From positions 151,347 through 215,346 of the forward strand of contig PEBW01000003.1 of the NCBI GenBank assembly GCA_003050565.1: 64,000 bases of DNA. The letters run 5' to 3'. Source of the stretch: Brockia lithotrophica (lineage in GTDB: Bacteria; Bacillota; Bacilli; Thermicanales; DSM-22653). Below the pieces are notes generated by a model. It saw nothing but the letters and a program-made list of their open reading frames with translations, did not search any database and was not told the DNA's origin. The translations under genes and the position numbers were made by a program. Of the stretch, positions 52,337-62,237 are shown piece after piece (within the stretch, counting starts at the first letter, position 1; every line of letters starts with the position of its first letter).

Positions 52337-54733
52337 TTACTCGCCTCGGGTCACCACGCGGACGTGGCCCCGGGCGCGGGCCGCGGCGAGGAGGGGACTC
52401 GCGTCTCCCACGGCGAAGAGCTCCACGTCGTGCTTGGCGCGCATGAGGAGGGTGTAGAGCAGGCGTCGGTCTCGGTCTTCGCGGTAGCGCTCGCGGGACA
52501 CGTCGTACAACAAGACGACGTCGAACTCGATCCCCTTGGCGAGGTAGCTCGGCATGAGGACGACGCGTTCGCGCAAAGCCGGCGTGTCGTGCCGCACCCG
52601 CTGGTAGGGAAACCGCCCCTTGAGGAACGCCTCGGCTTCGTCGCATTCCCACTGCGAGCGGCAGAGGATGGCGACGAGACCGTACCCGCGGCGCAGGGCG
52701 CGCTGCACAGCGGCGGCGATCCCCTCCGCCAGGTCTTCGCGCCGTTCGAAGAGGTGGAGTCGGGGGATCTCGCCGCTTCGCGCAAAGGGGACGAGAGAAA
52801 GCGGCTCGGCGAGGACGTCCTGGGCGAGGCGGGCGATTTCGCGCGTGCTCCGGTAACTGCGGCGAAGGCAGAGGGCGCGAAAGCCGCTACGCTCTGCGGC
52901 GAGGAAGGCAAAGCCTTCTTCGTCGAGCAGCGAGGGAATACCGGAAATTTCTTGCGCGAGATCGCCGAGAAGCGTGAAGTTCGCCCGGGGGAAGAGTCGG
53001 GAAAGCCAGGCGAAATCGAGCGGTGTGTAGTCCTGCGCTTCGTCCACGACGACGAAGTGCACGCCGGACTCGCGTGGGAAATCCCCCACGCGCTCGCGGA
53101 GGTAGACGTACGGCACGGCGTCTTCGAAGGCCAGGCGTCCGCGGTCCAACGTGCGAAGCGTGGCCTCGCGAACCGCCGCCTGCGCCGTCGGAGGAAAGAC
53201 GCCTTCCAGGCCTGCGGTCGCCGTGCGCCACACATCGTCGTCGGCATACAGGAGGCGGTAGAGGGCGACCCAATCGAGAAAGCCACGCCGCTCGAGGACG
53301 GATTCTACCTCGCGGCGGATCTCGGCCAAAAGGTCGTCCTTGAGGACCTCCCGCATGTTGGCTTCGAGGGTGGCCGAGTCTGCGCGGCGCCGTGCCTTGA
53401 GGTAGGCGCGCTGCAGGCGCGCGCGGGACAGGTGGTGGAGGGCGTCCTCGAGCTCGGGAGAGTTGCGCATCTCCGCGAGCTTCCGCTCGAGTTCCCGACG
53501 TGCCCCTTCCACCAGCGCGTAGAGCCGCGCCTGCGGCGAAGGATCGGAGCGCTCTTTCGTGGGCTCGCCGCCCCCTCCGAGGTAAAGGGCGGTGAGTTCT
53601 TCCGGCGTGAGGACGAGAAAGCCTCGGGCTTGGACCGGACGGAAAGGCGGAGCGACGCGGGCCACGATGCGGGCAAAGCGGTCGAGGACGCGAACAAAGA
53701 CGGGCGAACCCTTCCAGCGAAGCGCCTCCCGCCGCATGCCGTGCCGCGGATCGGTGGGGTCGGCCTCCAGGAGGAGCTCGTAGAGGGCTTCCGGCGGTTC
53801 TACCTCGACGTCGGCGCCGATGCGGCGGACGACGTACTCGAAGAACGTCCGCTGGAGCACGTTTTCCTCCCCGAGCTCCGGCAAGACGGAGGAGATGTAC
53901 TCGCGGAAGAGCGGGTTCGGGGAAAGGACGAGCATTTGGTTCGCCCGGGCGCGCTCCCGGTGGCGGTAGAGGAGGTAGGCGAGGCGCTGGAGGGCGACGG
54001 AGGTCTTCCCGCTCCCCGCGACTCCTTGGACGACGACGAGGTCGTGGCGGTCGTCCCGGATCACGCTGTTTTGCTCCGCCTGAATCGTTTCGACGATCGC
54101 CCCCATCTCGGGACGCGCTCCGCGGCCGAGGACCTCCCGCAGGATGTCGTCCGTGACCGCCGCGCCGCTCACGTCGAACATCGCCCGCAGGCGGCCGCCG
54201 CGGATGTCGAACTGCCGCTTTTTCGTGAGCTCTCCCCGGATCTCCCCCGCCGGCGTCTCGTACGCCGCGGGACCGAGGACGCCCTCGTAGAAGAGCCCGG
54301 CGACCGGAGCGCGCCAGTCGAGGACGAGGTAGGCGTCGGTTTCGGCGTCGTAAAACGAACGTCGGCCGATGTAGTAGCGTTCGGCCTCCGCAGCTTCTTC
54401 CTCGCGGAAGTCCACGCGGCCGAAGTACGGCGAGGCGAGCAGGCGAAGGAGGGATTTCGCCTCCTCGCCGGACAGGTGGACCCGCTTTTCGAGCTCGGCG
54501 ACGACGGCCGACTGCTGGAGGATGTCGGCGAAGCTTTCGAGGACGTCGGTGCTCTCGTCGATGCCGAGAGAAACGTCTTCCCAAAGCGACGCGAGAAGGG
54601 CGTCGACGTCTTCCCGCTTCTGTCCGGCTTCCTCTTCTAAACGGAGGACCGCTTCGCGTATGCGCGCGGTGACGTAGGCGAGGCGGCGCTTCTCTTCTTC
54701 CCACTCCTCGTGCCACCCGGACGACGGCTCCAT
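52337..54733 (-). CDS. helD: HelD-like UvrD-family helicase, RNA polymerase recycling factor
   Basis: Superfamily 1 ATPase of 798 residues. In Gram-positive bacteria HelD binds stalled RNA polymerase and releases it from DNA. The ATG at 54733 follows GGGGTGGGAG. The N-terminus is an acidic antiparallel coiled coil (HEEWEEEKRRLAYVTARI onward) as in HelD, not UvrD. Walker A GVAGSGKTSV is at 237-246, helicase motif II is VVVDEAQDYT, then LRRSYRSTREIARLAQ (motif IV) and MPSYLAKGIEFDVVLLYD (motif V). The DNA-helicase 2B domain is replaced by a helical insertion around 390-500. Confidence 0.9.
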   Translation of the reverse strand: MEPSSGWHEEWEEEKRRLAYVTARIREAVLRLEEEAGQKREDVDALLASLWEDVSLGIDESTDVLESFADILQQSAVVAELEKRVHLSGEEAKSLLRLLASPYFGRVDFREEEAAEAERYYIGRRSFYDAETDAYLVLDWRAPVAGLFYEGVLGPAAYETPAGEIRGELTKKRQFDIRGGRLRAMFDVSGAAVTDDILREVLGRGARPEMGAIVETIQAEQNSVIRDDRHDLVVVQGVAGSGKTSVALQRLAYLLYRHRERARANQMLVLSPNPLFREYISSVLPELGEENVLQRTFFEYVVRRIGADVEVEPPEALYELLLEADPTDPRHGMRREALRWKGSPVFVRVLDRFARIVARVAPPFRPVQARGFLVLTPEELTALYLGGGGEPTKERSDPSPQARLYALVEGARRELERKLAEMRNSPELEDALHHLSRARLQRAYLKARRRADSATLEANMREVLKDDLLAEIRREVESVLERRGFLDWVALYRLLYADDDVWRTATAGLEGVFPPTAQAAVREATLRTLDRGRLAFEDAVPYVYLRERVGDFPRESGVHFVVVDEAQDYTPLDFAWLSRLFPRANFTLLGDLAQEISGIPSLLDEEGFAFLAAERSGFRALCLRRSYRSTREIARLAQDVLAEPLSLVPFARSGEIPRLHLFERREDLAEGIAAAVQRALRRGYGLVAILCRSQWECDEAEAFLKGRFPYQRVRHDTPALRERVVLMPSYLAKGIEFDVVLLYDVSRERYREDRDRRLLYTLLMRAKHDVELFAVGDASPLLAAARARGHVRVVTRGE

Positions 54734-54843
54734 CTCTCCCACCCCCTTCCTTCTCCCCCTACGGGGCAAGCGCGCAACGCCCGCGCATGCGGCTTCTACG
54801 CCCGATCGGCTTTCGAGCGACTGGGGCGGCGAAACTTCGTCCC

Positions 54844-55830
54844 CTACGAAGTAGCTCGAACTTCCCCTTCGCCAAAAAGCCCGGCGACGAAAGCGGGCGG
54901 GGAAAAGTCCAAAAGGTCCTCCATCCCCTCCCCTACACCGACGAGCTTCACGGGAATTCCCAGCTCCTTTTGAATGGTGACGACCACGCCGCCGCGCGCC
55001 GTACCGTCGAGTTTCGTCACGGCGATTCCCGTGACCCGGGCGGCTTCGAGAAACACCTCCGCCTGGCGAAGGCCGTTTTGCCCGGCCGTCCCGTCGAGGA
55101 CGAGGAGGACCTCGTGCGGCGCCCCGGGAAGCTTTTGGCCGACGACGCGGACGATCTTCCGGAGTTCGTTCATGAGGTGCTGTTTCGCATGGAGGCGCCC
55201 CGCCGTGTCTCCGAGGAGTACGTCGTACCCTTCGCGCTGCGCGCGGTCCACGGCCTCGTAGAGGACGGCCGCCGGATCCGCTCCTTCTCCCCGGGCGACG
55301 ACGTCCGCTCCAACGCGCTCACCCCAGAGGCGGAGCTGGTCGATCGCGCCGGCGCGGAACGTGTCCCCCGCGGCGAGAAGTACGCGCTTCCCCTCCCCCT
55401 TGAGGCGGTGGGCGAGCTTCCCGAGCGTCGTAGTCTTGCCCGTTCCGTTTACGCCGACGAACAGGATCACGGTCGGCCCTTCGGGAGCAAAGGCGAGGCG
55501 GAAGCGGCTCTCGTCCTCGCCGAATACCTCGAGGATCCGGGCGGCGAGAGCTTCGCGCACCTCCTCCGGCGTGGTGAGCCCCTTCTTGCGTACGTCGGCG
55601 CGCAGGGACTCTACGAGCCACGCGCTCGTCTTCACCCCGACGTCCGCGGCGATGAGGATCTCCTCGAGTTCGAGGTAGAAATCGTCGTCAAACGTGGTCC
55701 GCCGGCGAAAGAGTCCTTCCAGGGGATCTACGAGCGCGTGCCGAGTCTTGGCGAGTCCGCGGCCGAAGGCGCTGCCGATCCTTCCCCCCGCCTCGCCCAG
55801 GGTGCGGCGCAAGCGATCCCAGAGTCCCAC
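54844..55830 (-). CDS. ftsY: Signal recognition particle receptor FtsY
   Basis: Membrane-associated SRP GTPase of 328 residues that docks translating ribosomes at Sec. The N domain (helical, about 20-105) precedes the G domain: G1 GVNGTGKTT (126-134), the I-box DTFRAGAIDQL, DTAGRLH (G3) and TKLDGTARGG (G4 plus closing loop). The acidic A domain is very short, as in Bacillus. Gene order smc-ftsY is conserved. It begins 97 bp after the smc stop. Confidence 0.96.
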   Translation of the reverse strand: MGLWDRLRRTLGEAGGRIGSAFGRGLAKTRHALVDPLEGLFRRRTTFDDDFYLELEEILIAADVGVKTSAWLVESLRADVRKKGLTTPEEVREALAARILEVFGEDESRFRLAFAPEGPTVILFVGVNGTGKTTTLGKLAHRLKGEGKRVLLAAGDTFRAGAIDQLRLWGERVGADVVARGEGADPAAVLYEAVDRAQREGYDVLLGDTAGRLHAKQHLMNELRKIVRVVGQKLPGAPHEVLLVLDGTAGQNGLRQAEVFLEAARVTGIAVTKLDGTARGGVVVTIQKELGIPVKLVGVGEGMEDLLDFSPPAFVAGLFGEGEVRATS

Positions 55831-55927
55831 GGCAATTCACCTCCGCGTCACCGGCAGTTCCCGGTCCGTCCCTGCGCCCCGGAAACGCCCTTCTCGCACG
55901 TTCCCCTGCCCGAAACACCCAAACGGC

Positions 55928-58900
55928 CTACGGCGAAGTGCGGACGGTCGCCTCCGCTTCTTCGTCTGCGTCCTCGAGGGCAACGGAGAGGATTCGGCTC
56001 GTGCCGTCTTCGTCCAAAACGACGCCGTAGAGGACGTCGGCAAAGGCCATCGTCTTTTTCCGGTGCGTGATCACGAGGAGCTGCGTCCGTTCGCGAAAGC
56101 GGCGCAAGAGTTCGCCGAAGCGCTCGAGGTTCCCCTCGTCCAGGGCGGCCTCCGCTTCGTCGAGGATCACGAACGGCACCTCGCGCACCTGAAGGAAAGC
56201 AAAGAGAAGCGCGAGGGCCGCCAGAGCTCTCTCGCCGCCGGAGAGGAGCGTAAGCGGCATGCGCCGCTTTCCGGGCGGCTCGAGGACGACCTCTACGCCG
56301 CCCTCCAGGGGATGCGCGGGATCCGTGAGGACGAGGTACCCCTTCCCGCCTCCGAAGAGGAAGGCCACGTGGTCGCGGAAGGCGGCGTCCACGCGCGCAA
56401 AGGCTTCGCGAAACCGCTCCTCCATCTCCCGCTCGAGCCGACGAAGGAGTTCCGTGAGGCGCCGTTTCCCCGCCTCGAGGTCCTCGAGGCTCGCGGAAAG
56501 CTCTTCCATGCGTCGCTCGATGCGCGCCACTTCCTCGAGGACGTACGTGTTCACCGCACCGAGTTCGGCGAGGGCGGATTCGAGGGCGGCGAGGCGTTCC
56601 TGCGCCGCGCGGACTTCGTCGTCCGACAGCGGTGCATAGCGCTCCCGCGCCGCCTCCGGGGAAAGGTGGAGCGCCGCGCGCAGGCGATTTCGCACTTCCC
56701 CGGCGCGAAGCTCCGCCTCCCGTGCGCGGGAAGCGTACGTCTCGCGCCGACGCACGAGTTCGACGCGGGCGGCATCCGCGTGCCGAAGCCGTTCTTCCAC
56801 GTCTTCTGCTCGGCGACGGACGGCGCGCAGGGCCCTGTCGTAGCCTGCAAGAACCTGCCTTTTCCGCTCGAGTTCCTCGTCGTACATCGCCACCTCGTCG
56901 GCGTACAACCGGAGTTGCTCCGCCTGCGCGCGGGCGCGGCCTTTTCCCTCGCGGTAGGCTTCCCAGGTCCGCGCAATTTCGTCCCGGAGTGATGCCGCAA
57001 CCCTTTCGAGATCCGCGAGCGCGCGCTCCTGCGCTTCGAGCTTTTCTTCGAGCCGCGCCCGGTGGACCCGAAGCTCTTCCTGCCGCTGCCGGAGCTCTTC
57101 TCGTTCCCGCCGCCTGCGCTCCGCCTCGCGGGTGCGTTCCGCGAGTTCCGCGGTGAGGGAGGTTTCCGCCGCCTCCGCTTGGACGAGCTCTGCCCGAATT
57201 TCGGCGCGCTCCCGCTCCAGGTCGGCCCGTGTCGCCTCCACGAGGGCGAGCTCTTCCCCGATGGCTTGAAGCTCCGCGGCGAGGACCTCCGCTTCCCGTT
57301 GCGCGCGTAGGGCTTCCTCCCGGCGGGCTCGCTCCTCTTCTTGGAGGGAGAGGAACCGGACCCGGAGCGACTCTTCGGCGCGCGCATCCTCTTCGTAGGC
57401 CGCGCGCAGCTCTTCCGCCGCCCGGAGGGCTTCGCCGTGCACCGCCTCCGCCCGCCGGAGGTCGGCTTCCGCGGCGCGCAAGGCCTGTTCCGGAGAGAGG
57501 GGAGATCGGCCGCCGCGGCCGCGCGGCCTCGGTGCTCCGCCCGTCATCGCCCCACCGGGATGGACGACGTCGCCTTCGGGCGTGACGACGCGCGTGCGAA
57601 AGCCCAAGATGCGGGCTGCCTGGGTTGCCGCCGGGAGCGTGTCGGCGAGCACCACCTGCCCGAGGAGGTGGCGGACGACCACGGCGTAACGCGGTTCCGT
57701 ACGCACCCACTCGGCGAGGGCGCCACGCACTCCGGGGATTTGGGCAAGAAGGCCTCGCTCGCGCGGGGAAAGTTCCCGCGGTCGGAGCGTGTCCAGAGGG
57801 AGAAAGGTCGCCCGTCCTTTCCCGCGCTCCTTCAAAAAGGCGATGGCGCGCCGTGCGTCGGCCTCGCTTTCGACGACGAGGTGTTCCCACGCACCCCCCA
57901 AGGCGACGTCCACGGCGAGGCCGAGCTCCTCCGGAACGTCGAGCAAGGAGGACACGGTGCCGAGGATCCCCCGAAGTTCCTCCCGCGCCGCGAGGACGGC
58001 CCGCACACCTTCCCCGTAGGCCAGCGAGGCCTGATGGGCCAGAGCTGCCACGCGCGCCCGCAGCCGCTCGACCTCCCGCTCCGTCTCGAGAAGTCGGGCT
58101 TCCGCCGCCCGAAGTGCACGACCCGTAGCCTCGCGCTTTTGCCTCTGTTCGGCCAGTTCCACGCGCATACGGGCGAGCTCCGCCTGCGCGACGCCGAGTT
58201 CGGCTTCCACCCCCTCGGCGGCGCGGAGGGCGCGTTCGTGCCGATCGGTGAGTTCCGCTTGCGCCGTGAGGAGCTGACCGCGACGACGGTCGAGCCGCGC
58301 GAGCTCTTCCGTGAGGCGCCGGAGTTCGCTCCGCAACCGGGCGGCTTCGCGCGCCGCGGCGAAGGCGCGGTCTTGAAGCTCGGGCAGCAGCTCCCCCTCT
58401 CCCTCGGAAGACGCAGGAAGCTCGGCCTCTTCACGGACGAGGGCCGCGAGCTCCGCGGTGAGGACGTCCCGTTCCGCTTCCGCCCGTGCCAAGGCGGCCC
58501 GGACGTGCCGCCGTTCGGCAAAGGCCTTACGCAGCTCGTCGCGCATGCGGACGAGACCCTGCCGCCGCTCCGCATCCGCAGCCTCGAGGGCGAGAAGGTC
58601 GCGCAAGACCGCCTCGCGGCGGGCGCGAAGGGACTCGTGTCCCTCGTCCTCCTTACGCTTCCCCACCCGCAGGCGCTCTTCCGCATCGCGGAGCCGGGCA
58701 AGCCGCTGCGCCAACCTCGTCCTCCGCGTCAAAACGCGTTCCTCCGCCGCTTCGAGCGCCCGAGACAGGCGAGCGGCCCGGACCGCTTCTTCCTCATGGC
58801 GCAAAAGCTCCGTGAGGAGGAGGCGACCTTCCACCTCCGCGAGCTCCTCGCGAAGCGCGAGGTAGCGCCGCGCGCGTTCCGCCTCTTCCAGCAAAGGGGC

Positions 58901-59506
58901 CCGTTCTTCCGCGAGGGCCGTCAGGAGGTCGCGGACGCGGGTGAGGTTCGCCTCCACCTCCGCGAGGTCCGCCTCGGCCTCGCGCTTCCTTTCGCGGAAG
59001 CGGCGTATGCCCGCGAGTTCTTCGAAGGCCGTTCGGCGCGCCTCGGGGCGTTCGGCGATGAGCGCATCCACCTCGCCCTGCCCGACGATGGCGAAGGCAC
59101 CCTGTCCGAGCCCCGTGTCCAAAAACAGCGAAGACAAGTCCTTCAGGCGCGCCGGCGAACCGTTGATCCACGCGGCGCTCTCCCCGCTGCGCAAGATTCG
59201 CCGCGTGAGGGAGATCTCTTCGTAGGGGAGGGAGAAGAAACCGTCACGGTTGTCGAGGACGAGCGTAACTTCGGCGTAGCCCAGGCCCCGCCGCGTGGCG
59301 CTCCCCGAGAACACGAGGTCTTCGAGGCGGGAGCCGCGCAGCGAGCGGGCGTTTGCCTCCCCAAGAACAAACCGCACGGCGTCGATGAGGTTGGACTTCC
59401 CGCTGCCGTTCGGGCCGACAATGGCCGTAATCCCCGGCGCGAAACGTACCCCCGTCTTCCGCCCGAAGGATTTAAAGCCGTAGAGCCAAAGTTCGCGCAG
59501 GCGCAA
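55928..59506 (-). CDS. smc: Chromosome partition protein SMC
   Basis: Condensin ATPase of 1192 residues that organises and separates sister chromosomes. I chose the TTG at 59506 (GGGGGAGGTGGG just upstream), which begins the conserved LRLRELWLYGFKSFGRK. Walker A GPNGSGKS is at 31-38. Long coiled coils (about 170-490 and 670-1020) flank the hinge near 500-670, and the C-terminal head has the signature LLSGGERALAALALLFAF and Walker B PFVILDEAEAALD. Glu/Arg/Ala-rich coiled coils create long open antisense frames that are not genes. It follows rnc as in Bacillus. Confidence 0.96.
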   Translation of the reverse strand: MRLRELWLYGFKSFGRKTGVRFAPGITAIVGPNGSGKSNLIDAVRFVLGEANARSLRGSRLEDLVFSGSATRRGLGYAEVTLVLDNRDGFFSLPYEEISLTRRILRSGESAAWINGSPARLKDLSSLFLDTGLGQGAFAIVGQGEVDALIAERPEARRTAFEELAGIRRFRERKREAEADLAEVEANLTRVRDLLTALAEERAPLLEEAERARRYLALREELAEVEGRLLLTELLRHEEEAVRAARLSRALEAAEERVLTRRTRLAQRLARLRDAEERLRVGKRKEDEGHESLRARREAVLRDLLALEAADAERRQGLVRMRDELRKAFAERRHVRAALARAEAERDVLTAELAALVREEAELPASSEGEGELLPELQDRAFAAAREAARLRSELRRLTEELARLDRRRGQLLTAQAELTDRHERALRAAEGVEAELGVAQAELARMRVELAEQRQKREATGRALRAAEARLLETEREVERLRARVAALAHQASLAYGEGVRAVLAAREELRGILGTVSSLLDVPEELGLAVDVALGGAWEHLVVESEADARRAIAFLKERGKGRATFLPLDTLRPRELSPRERGLLAQIPGVRGALAEWVRTEPRYAVVVRHLLGQVVLADTLPAATQAARILGFRTRVVTPEGDVVHPGGAMTGGAPRPRGRGGRSPLSPEQALRAAEADLRRAEAVHGEALRAAEELRAAYEEDARAEESLRVRFLSLQEEERARREEALRAQREAEVLAAELQAIGEELALVEATRADLERERAEIRAELVQAEAAETSLTAELAERTREAERRRREREELRQRQEELRVHRARLEEKLEAQERALADLERVAASLRDEIARTWEAYREGKGRARAQAEQLRLYADEVAMYDEELERKRQVLAGYDRALRAVRRRAEDVEERLRHADAARVELVRRRETYASRAREAELRAGEVRNRLRAALHLSPEAARERYAPLSDDEVRAAQERLAALESALAELGAVNTYVLEEVARIERRMEELSASLEDLEAGKRRLTELLRRLEREMEERFREAFARVDAAFRDHVAFLFGGGKGYLVLTDPAHPLEGGVEVVLEPPGKRRMPLTLLSGGERALAALALLFAFLQVREVPFVILDEAEAALDEGNLERFGELLRRFRERTQLLVITHRKKTMAFADVLYGVVLDEDGTSRILSVALEDADEEAEATVRTSP

Positions 59507-59590
59507 ACTCCCACCTCCCCCGCGCGCTTCCGGCAAGGCGCAACGCCCCCATGCCGCCGAGAAGAGCCGCCCTCGGATTGTTCCCGGACG

Positions 59591-60349
59591 TCACCCCTCC
59601 CCTTCGTCCCCCGCCTCGAGGTACGCCTCCACACGTTCCAAGGCTTCGCGAGCCGCCTGTTGTTCCGCCTCTTTCTTGGATCTTCCCGCTCCCTGGCCGA
59701 TTTCCCTGCCGTTCAGGAGGACGACGGCGACGAAACGGCGGTTGTGGGCGGGGCCGCTTTCTTCGACGATCTCGTAACTCAGAGCGTACTGCGTCCCGTA
59801 GCGTTGGACGATTTCCTGAAGCAGGCTCTTGTAGTCCTGGTCGAGGCGAAACTCCCCGCGCTTCACGCGTGGAAAGACGAGGACGTCCAAGAGGCGCCGC
59901 GCCGCCTCAAGTCCGGCGTCCAGGTATACGGCCCCGATCACCGCCTCGAAGGCGTCGGCGAGGATCGAAGGGCGTTCGCGTCCTCCGGAAAACTCCTCGC
60001 TGCGTCCGAGGAGGAGGTACTCCTGCAACCCGAGCTCGCGGGCGTAGAGGACGAGAGACTCCTCGCGTACGATCTGTGCCCGCAGCTTCGTCATTTCCCC
60101 TTCGGAAAGGGGAGGGACGAGGTGGAAGAGGAATTCGGAAACGAGGAGTTCGAGGACGGCGTCGCCGAGAAACTCGAGGCGTTCGTTGTCCGGCGGCGCT
60201 TCCGCCGTTTCCTCCCAGTCGTGGGCGTAGGAGGCGTGCGTGAGGGCCTCGCGGAAGAGCGCGCGATCGCGGGCCGCGATCCCCCATGCGGCTAGGCGTC
60301 CGAGAAGGGCGTCGACGCTCGGCGTCGGGTCTTCCCACCCTCCACTCAC
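59591..60349 (-). CDS. rnc: Ribonuclease III
   Basis: Double-strand-specific endoribonuclease for rRNA processing, 252 residues. The GTG at 60349 follows GGAGGAGG and overlaps the fabF stop by four bases. The catalytic signature NERLEFLGDAVLEL lies at 55-68, the second acidic cluster is DAFEAVIGAVYLD (132-144), and the double-stranded-RNA-binding domain starts around residue 170 (DYKSLLQEIVQRYG, with GRSKKEAEQQAAREAL near the end). Confidence 0.96.
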   Translation of the reverse strand: MSGGWEDPTPSVDALLGRLAAWGIAARDRALFREALTHASYAHDWEETAEAPPDNERLEFLGDAVLELLVSEFLFHLVPPLSEGEMTKLRAQIVREESLVLYARELGLQEYLLLGRSEEFSGGRERPSILADAFEAVIGAVYLDAGLEAARRLLDVLVFPRVKRGEFRLDQDYKSLLQEIVQRYGTQYALSYEIVEESGPAHNRRFVAVVLLNGREIGQGAGRSKKEAEQQAAREALERVEAYLEAGDEGEG

Positions 60350-61653
60350 CGGGCTTCCTCCTCCGAACCCTTGTCTGCGCCGTTCGCCCCATCGCCTTCG
60401 GGGCGCTCGTCCCCCTCGTCGTAGCGCCTGAGGGCGAGGACCGCGTTTTGGCCGCCAAAGCCGAAGGAATTGGACAAAGCGACGCGGACGTCCGCGCGGC
60501 GTGCGACGTTGGGGACGTAGTCGAGGTCGAGCTCGGGATCGGGCTCCTCGAGGTTGATCGTCGGCGGTACGATCCCCGTCCTGAGCGTCATCACCGTCGC
60601 CGCGGCTTCCACGGCACCCGCCGCTCCGAGGAGGTGGCCGATCATCGACTTGTTCGAACTCACGAGGAGCCGATAGGCATGCTCGCCGAAGACGGTTTTG
60701 ATCGCCTTCGTCTCGCACCGGTCGTTGTACTCCGTGGCGGTGCCGTGGGCGTTCACGTAGTCTACGGCTTCCGGCGGGAGGTTGGCGTCGGCGAGGGCGT
60801 GGCGCATGGCTTCCGCCATCCCCCGCCCCTCGGGAGCGGGCGCCGTGATGTGGTAGGCATCGGCGCTCATTCCAAAGCCCACGACCTCCGCGAGGATGGG
60901 GGCGCCGCGGGCACGGGCGACGCTCAGGCGCTCGAGGACGAGCACCCCCGCGCCTTCTCCGATTACGAAGCCGTCGCGGCGACGGTCGAACGGTCGGCTC
61001 GCCCGCGGCGGATCGTCGTTGCGCGTAGACAGCGCCCGCGCCGCACCGAAGGCCGCGAAGGCGATCGGCCGCACGGCCGCCTCCGCTCCGCCGGCGAAGA
61101 CGACGTCCGCCTTGTTCGCCTTGAGGAGCTCGTACGCGAGCCCGAGGGCGTGTGTCCCCGTCGCACAAGCCGACACGGGGGCAAAGTTCGGCCCGCGGGC
61201 GCCGAGTTCGATGGCCACGTACCCCGCAGGCATGTTCGCGATCATCATGGGGACGAAAAACGGGCTCACGCGCCGCGGCCCGCGGGAAAAGAAGGCGGAG
61301 AAGTTGTCTTCGAGGGTACCCATCCCTCCGACGCCCGAACCGATGACGACGCCCACGCGTTCCGGATCCCACGCCCCGGGATCGAGCTCCGCGTGGCGAA
61401 GGGCCATCTTGGCGGCGGCCACCGCAAAGAGGATCGTCCGGTCGAGGCGCCGCGCTTCGCGCGCGTCCACCCACATCTCCGGGTCGAACCCCTTTACCGT
61501 GCCCGCGATCTGCGTGGCGTACCCCGTGAGGTCGAAGTCCGTGACGCGCACCACCCCGCTTTCCCCCGCGACGAGATTCGTCCAGAAGGTCTCCAGGTCG
61601 TTCCCAATGGGCGTGACGACGCCCATCCCCGTGATCACGACGCGTTCCGACAC
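60346..61653 (-). CDS. fabF: 3-oxoacyl-ACP synthase II (FabF)
   Basis: Elongating condensing enzyme of fatty-acid synthesis. Starting at the GTG at 61653 (AGAGGAG 8 bases upstream) the 435 residues include RVVITGMGVVTPIGND, the catalytic triad C163 (SACATGTHAL), H303 (NAHGTATEYND) and H340 (SMIGHLLGAAG), and the late NSFGFGGQNA. A ~20-residue acidic tail follows the normal end. fabF lies between acpP and rnc, whereas B. subtilis has it elsewhere. Confidence 0.95.
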   Translation of the reverse strand: MSERVVITGMGVVTPIGNDLETFWTNLVAGESGVVRVTDFDLTGYATQIAGTVKGFDPEMWVDAREARRLDRTILFAVAAAKMALRHAELDPGAWDPERVGVVIGSGVGGMGTLEDNFSAFFSRGPRRVSPFFVPMMIANMPAGYVAIELGARGPNFAPVSACATGTHALGLAYELLKANKADVVFAGGAEAAVRPIAFAAFGAARALSTRNDDPPRASRPFDRRRDGFVIGEGAGVLVLERLSVARARGAPILAEVVGFGMSADAYHITAPAPEGRGMAEAMRHALADANLPPEAVDYVNAHGTATEYNDRCETKAIKTVFGEHAYRLLVSSNKSMIGHLLGAAGAVEAAATVMTLRTGIVPPTINLEEPDPELDLDYVPNVARRADVRVALSNSFGFGGQNAVLALRRYDEGDERPEGDGANGADKGSEEEAR

Positions 61654-61713
61654 ACGTACCACTCCTCTGCGCCGAGGCTCCTGCCGAGACAAACCTCCTC
61701 CGGAAAGCGCGAA

Positions 61714-61740
61714 GAGGGGGAAGGGCTTCCCTTCCCCCTC
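61714..61740 (-). other. Perfect 12-bp hairpin between acpP and fabF
   Basis: GAGGGGGAAGGG and CCCTTCCCCCTC are exact complements around a 3-base loop, within the 210-bp gap. On the minus strand it is followed by TCTTCGCGC rather than a T-run, so it is more likely an mRNA processing or stability element, or a partial attenuator, than a full terminator. Confidence 0.6.
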
Positions 61741-61863
61741 CCCGATCGGGTGGTCCACCGAACCCTCGGGCGGGAGGAGAGTTTCGCCTCCTCCCCGGCG
61801 GAGTTCGCGTTCCCCGCAGCCCCCGAGCCCGGCTCCCGCATGCGCTTCCCCGGGAGAAACGCC

Positions 61864-62106
61864 TCAGCCCTTGTGATGCGCCTCAATATAGTCGATCACG
61901 TCCTGCACGGTCTGGATCTTCTCGGCGTCTTCGTCCGAAATCTCAAGGCCGAAGGCGTCTTCGAGCTCCATGACGAGTTCTACGAGGTCCAGGGAGTCCG
62001 CCTTGAGGTCTTCGCGGAAGCGCGACTCCGGCCGAACCTGGTCGGGTTCCACGTTGAGGCGTTCGACGATCACGCCCTTGATCTTCTCGAAGAGTTCGTC
62101 GCTCAT
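61864..62106 (-). CDS. acpP: Acyl carrier protein
   Basis: Small acidic carrier of 80 residues. S38 in [14 protein letters not shown] accepts the 4'-phosphopantetheine arm that carries growing acyl chains. Length, acidity and the [16 protein letters not shown] segment are typical. It follows fabG by 131 bp and precedes fabF by 210 bp. Confidence 0.97.
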   Translation of the reverse strand: MSDELFEKIKGVIVERLNVEPDQVRPESRFREDLKADSLDLVELVMELEDAFGLEISDEDAEKIQTVQDVIDYIEAHHKG

Positions 62107-62237
62107 GGGAAGGGCACCTCCTTGGGGGATTATACCACAGTCCGGGCAAGGTCCGCCTGGCAGGACGAGGCCGAGAGGCGAAAGGCACCTCGCCTCTGCA
62201 GCGCGAGGAGCCTCCGCTGCCGTCCGTTCGGCAGCGT

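Noticed and set aside
57341-60295. A very long plus-strand open frame opposite smc and rnc (984 codons)
   Set aside because: It is antisense to a clear SMC/RNase III pair. Stop codons are rare in all frames of this GC-rich DNA, and its translation has no recognisable domain.
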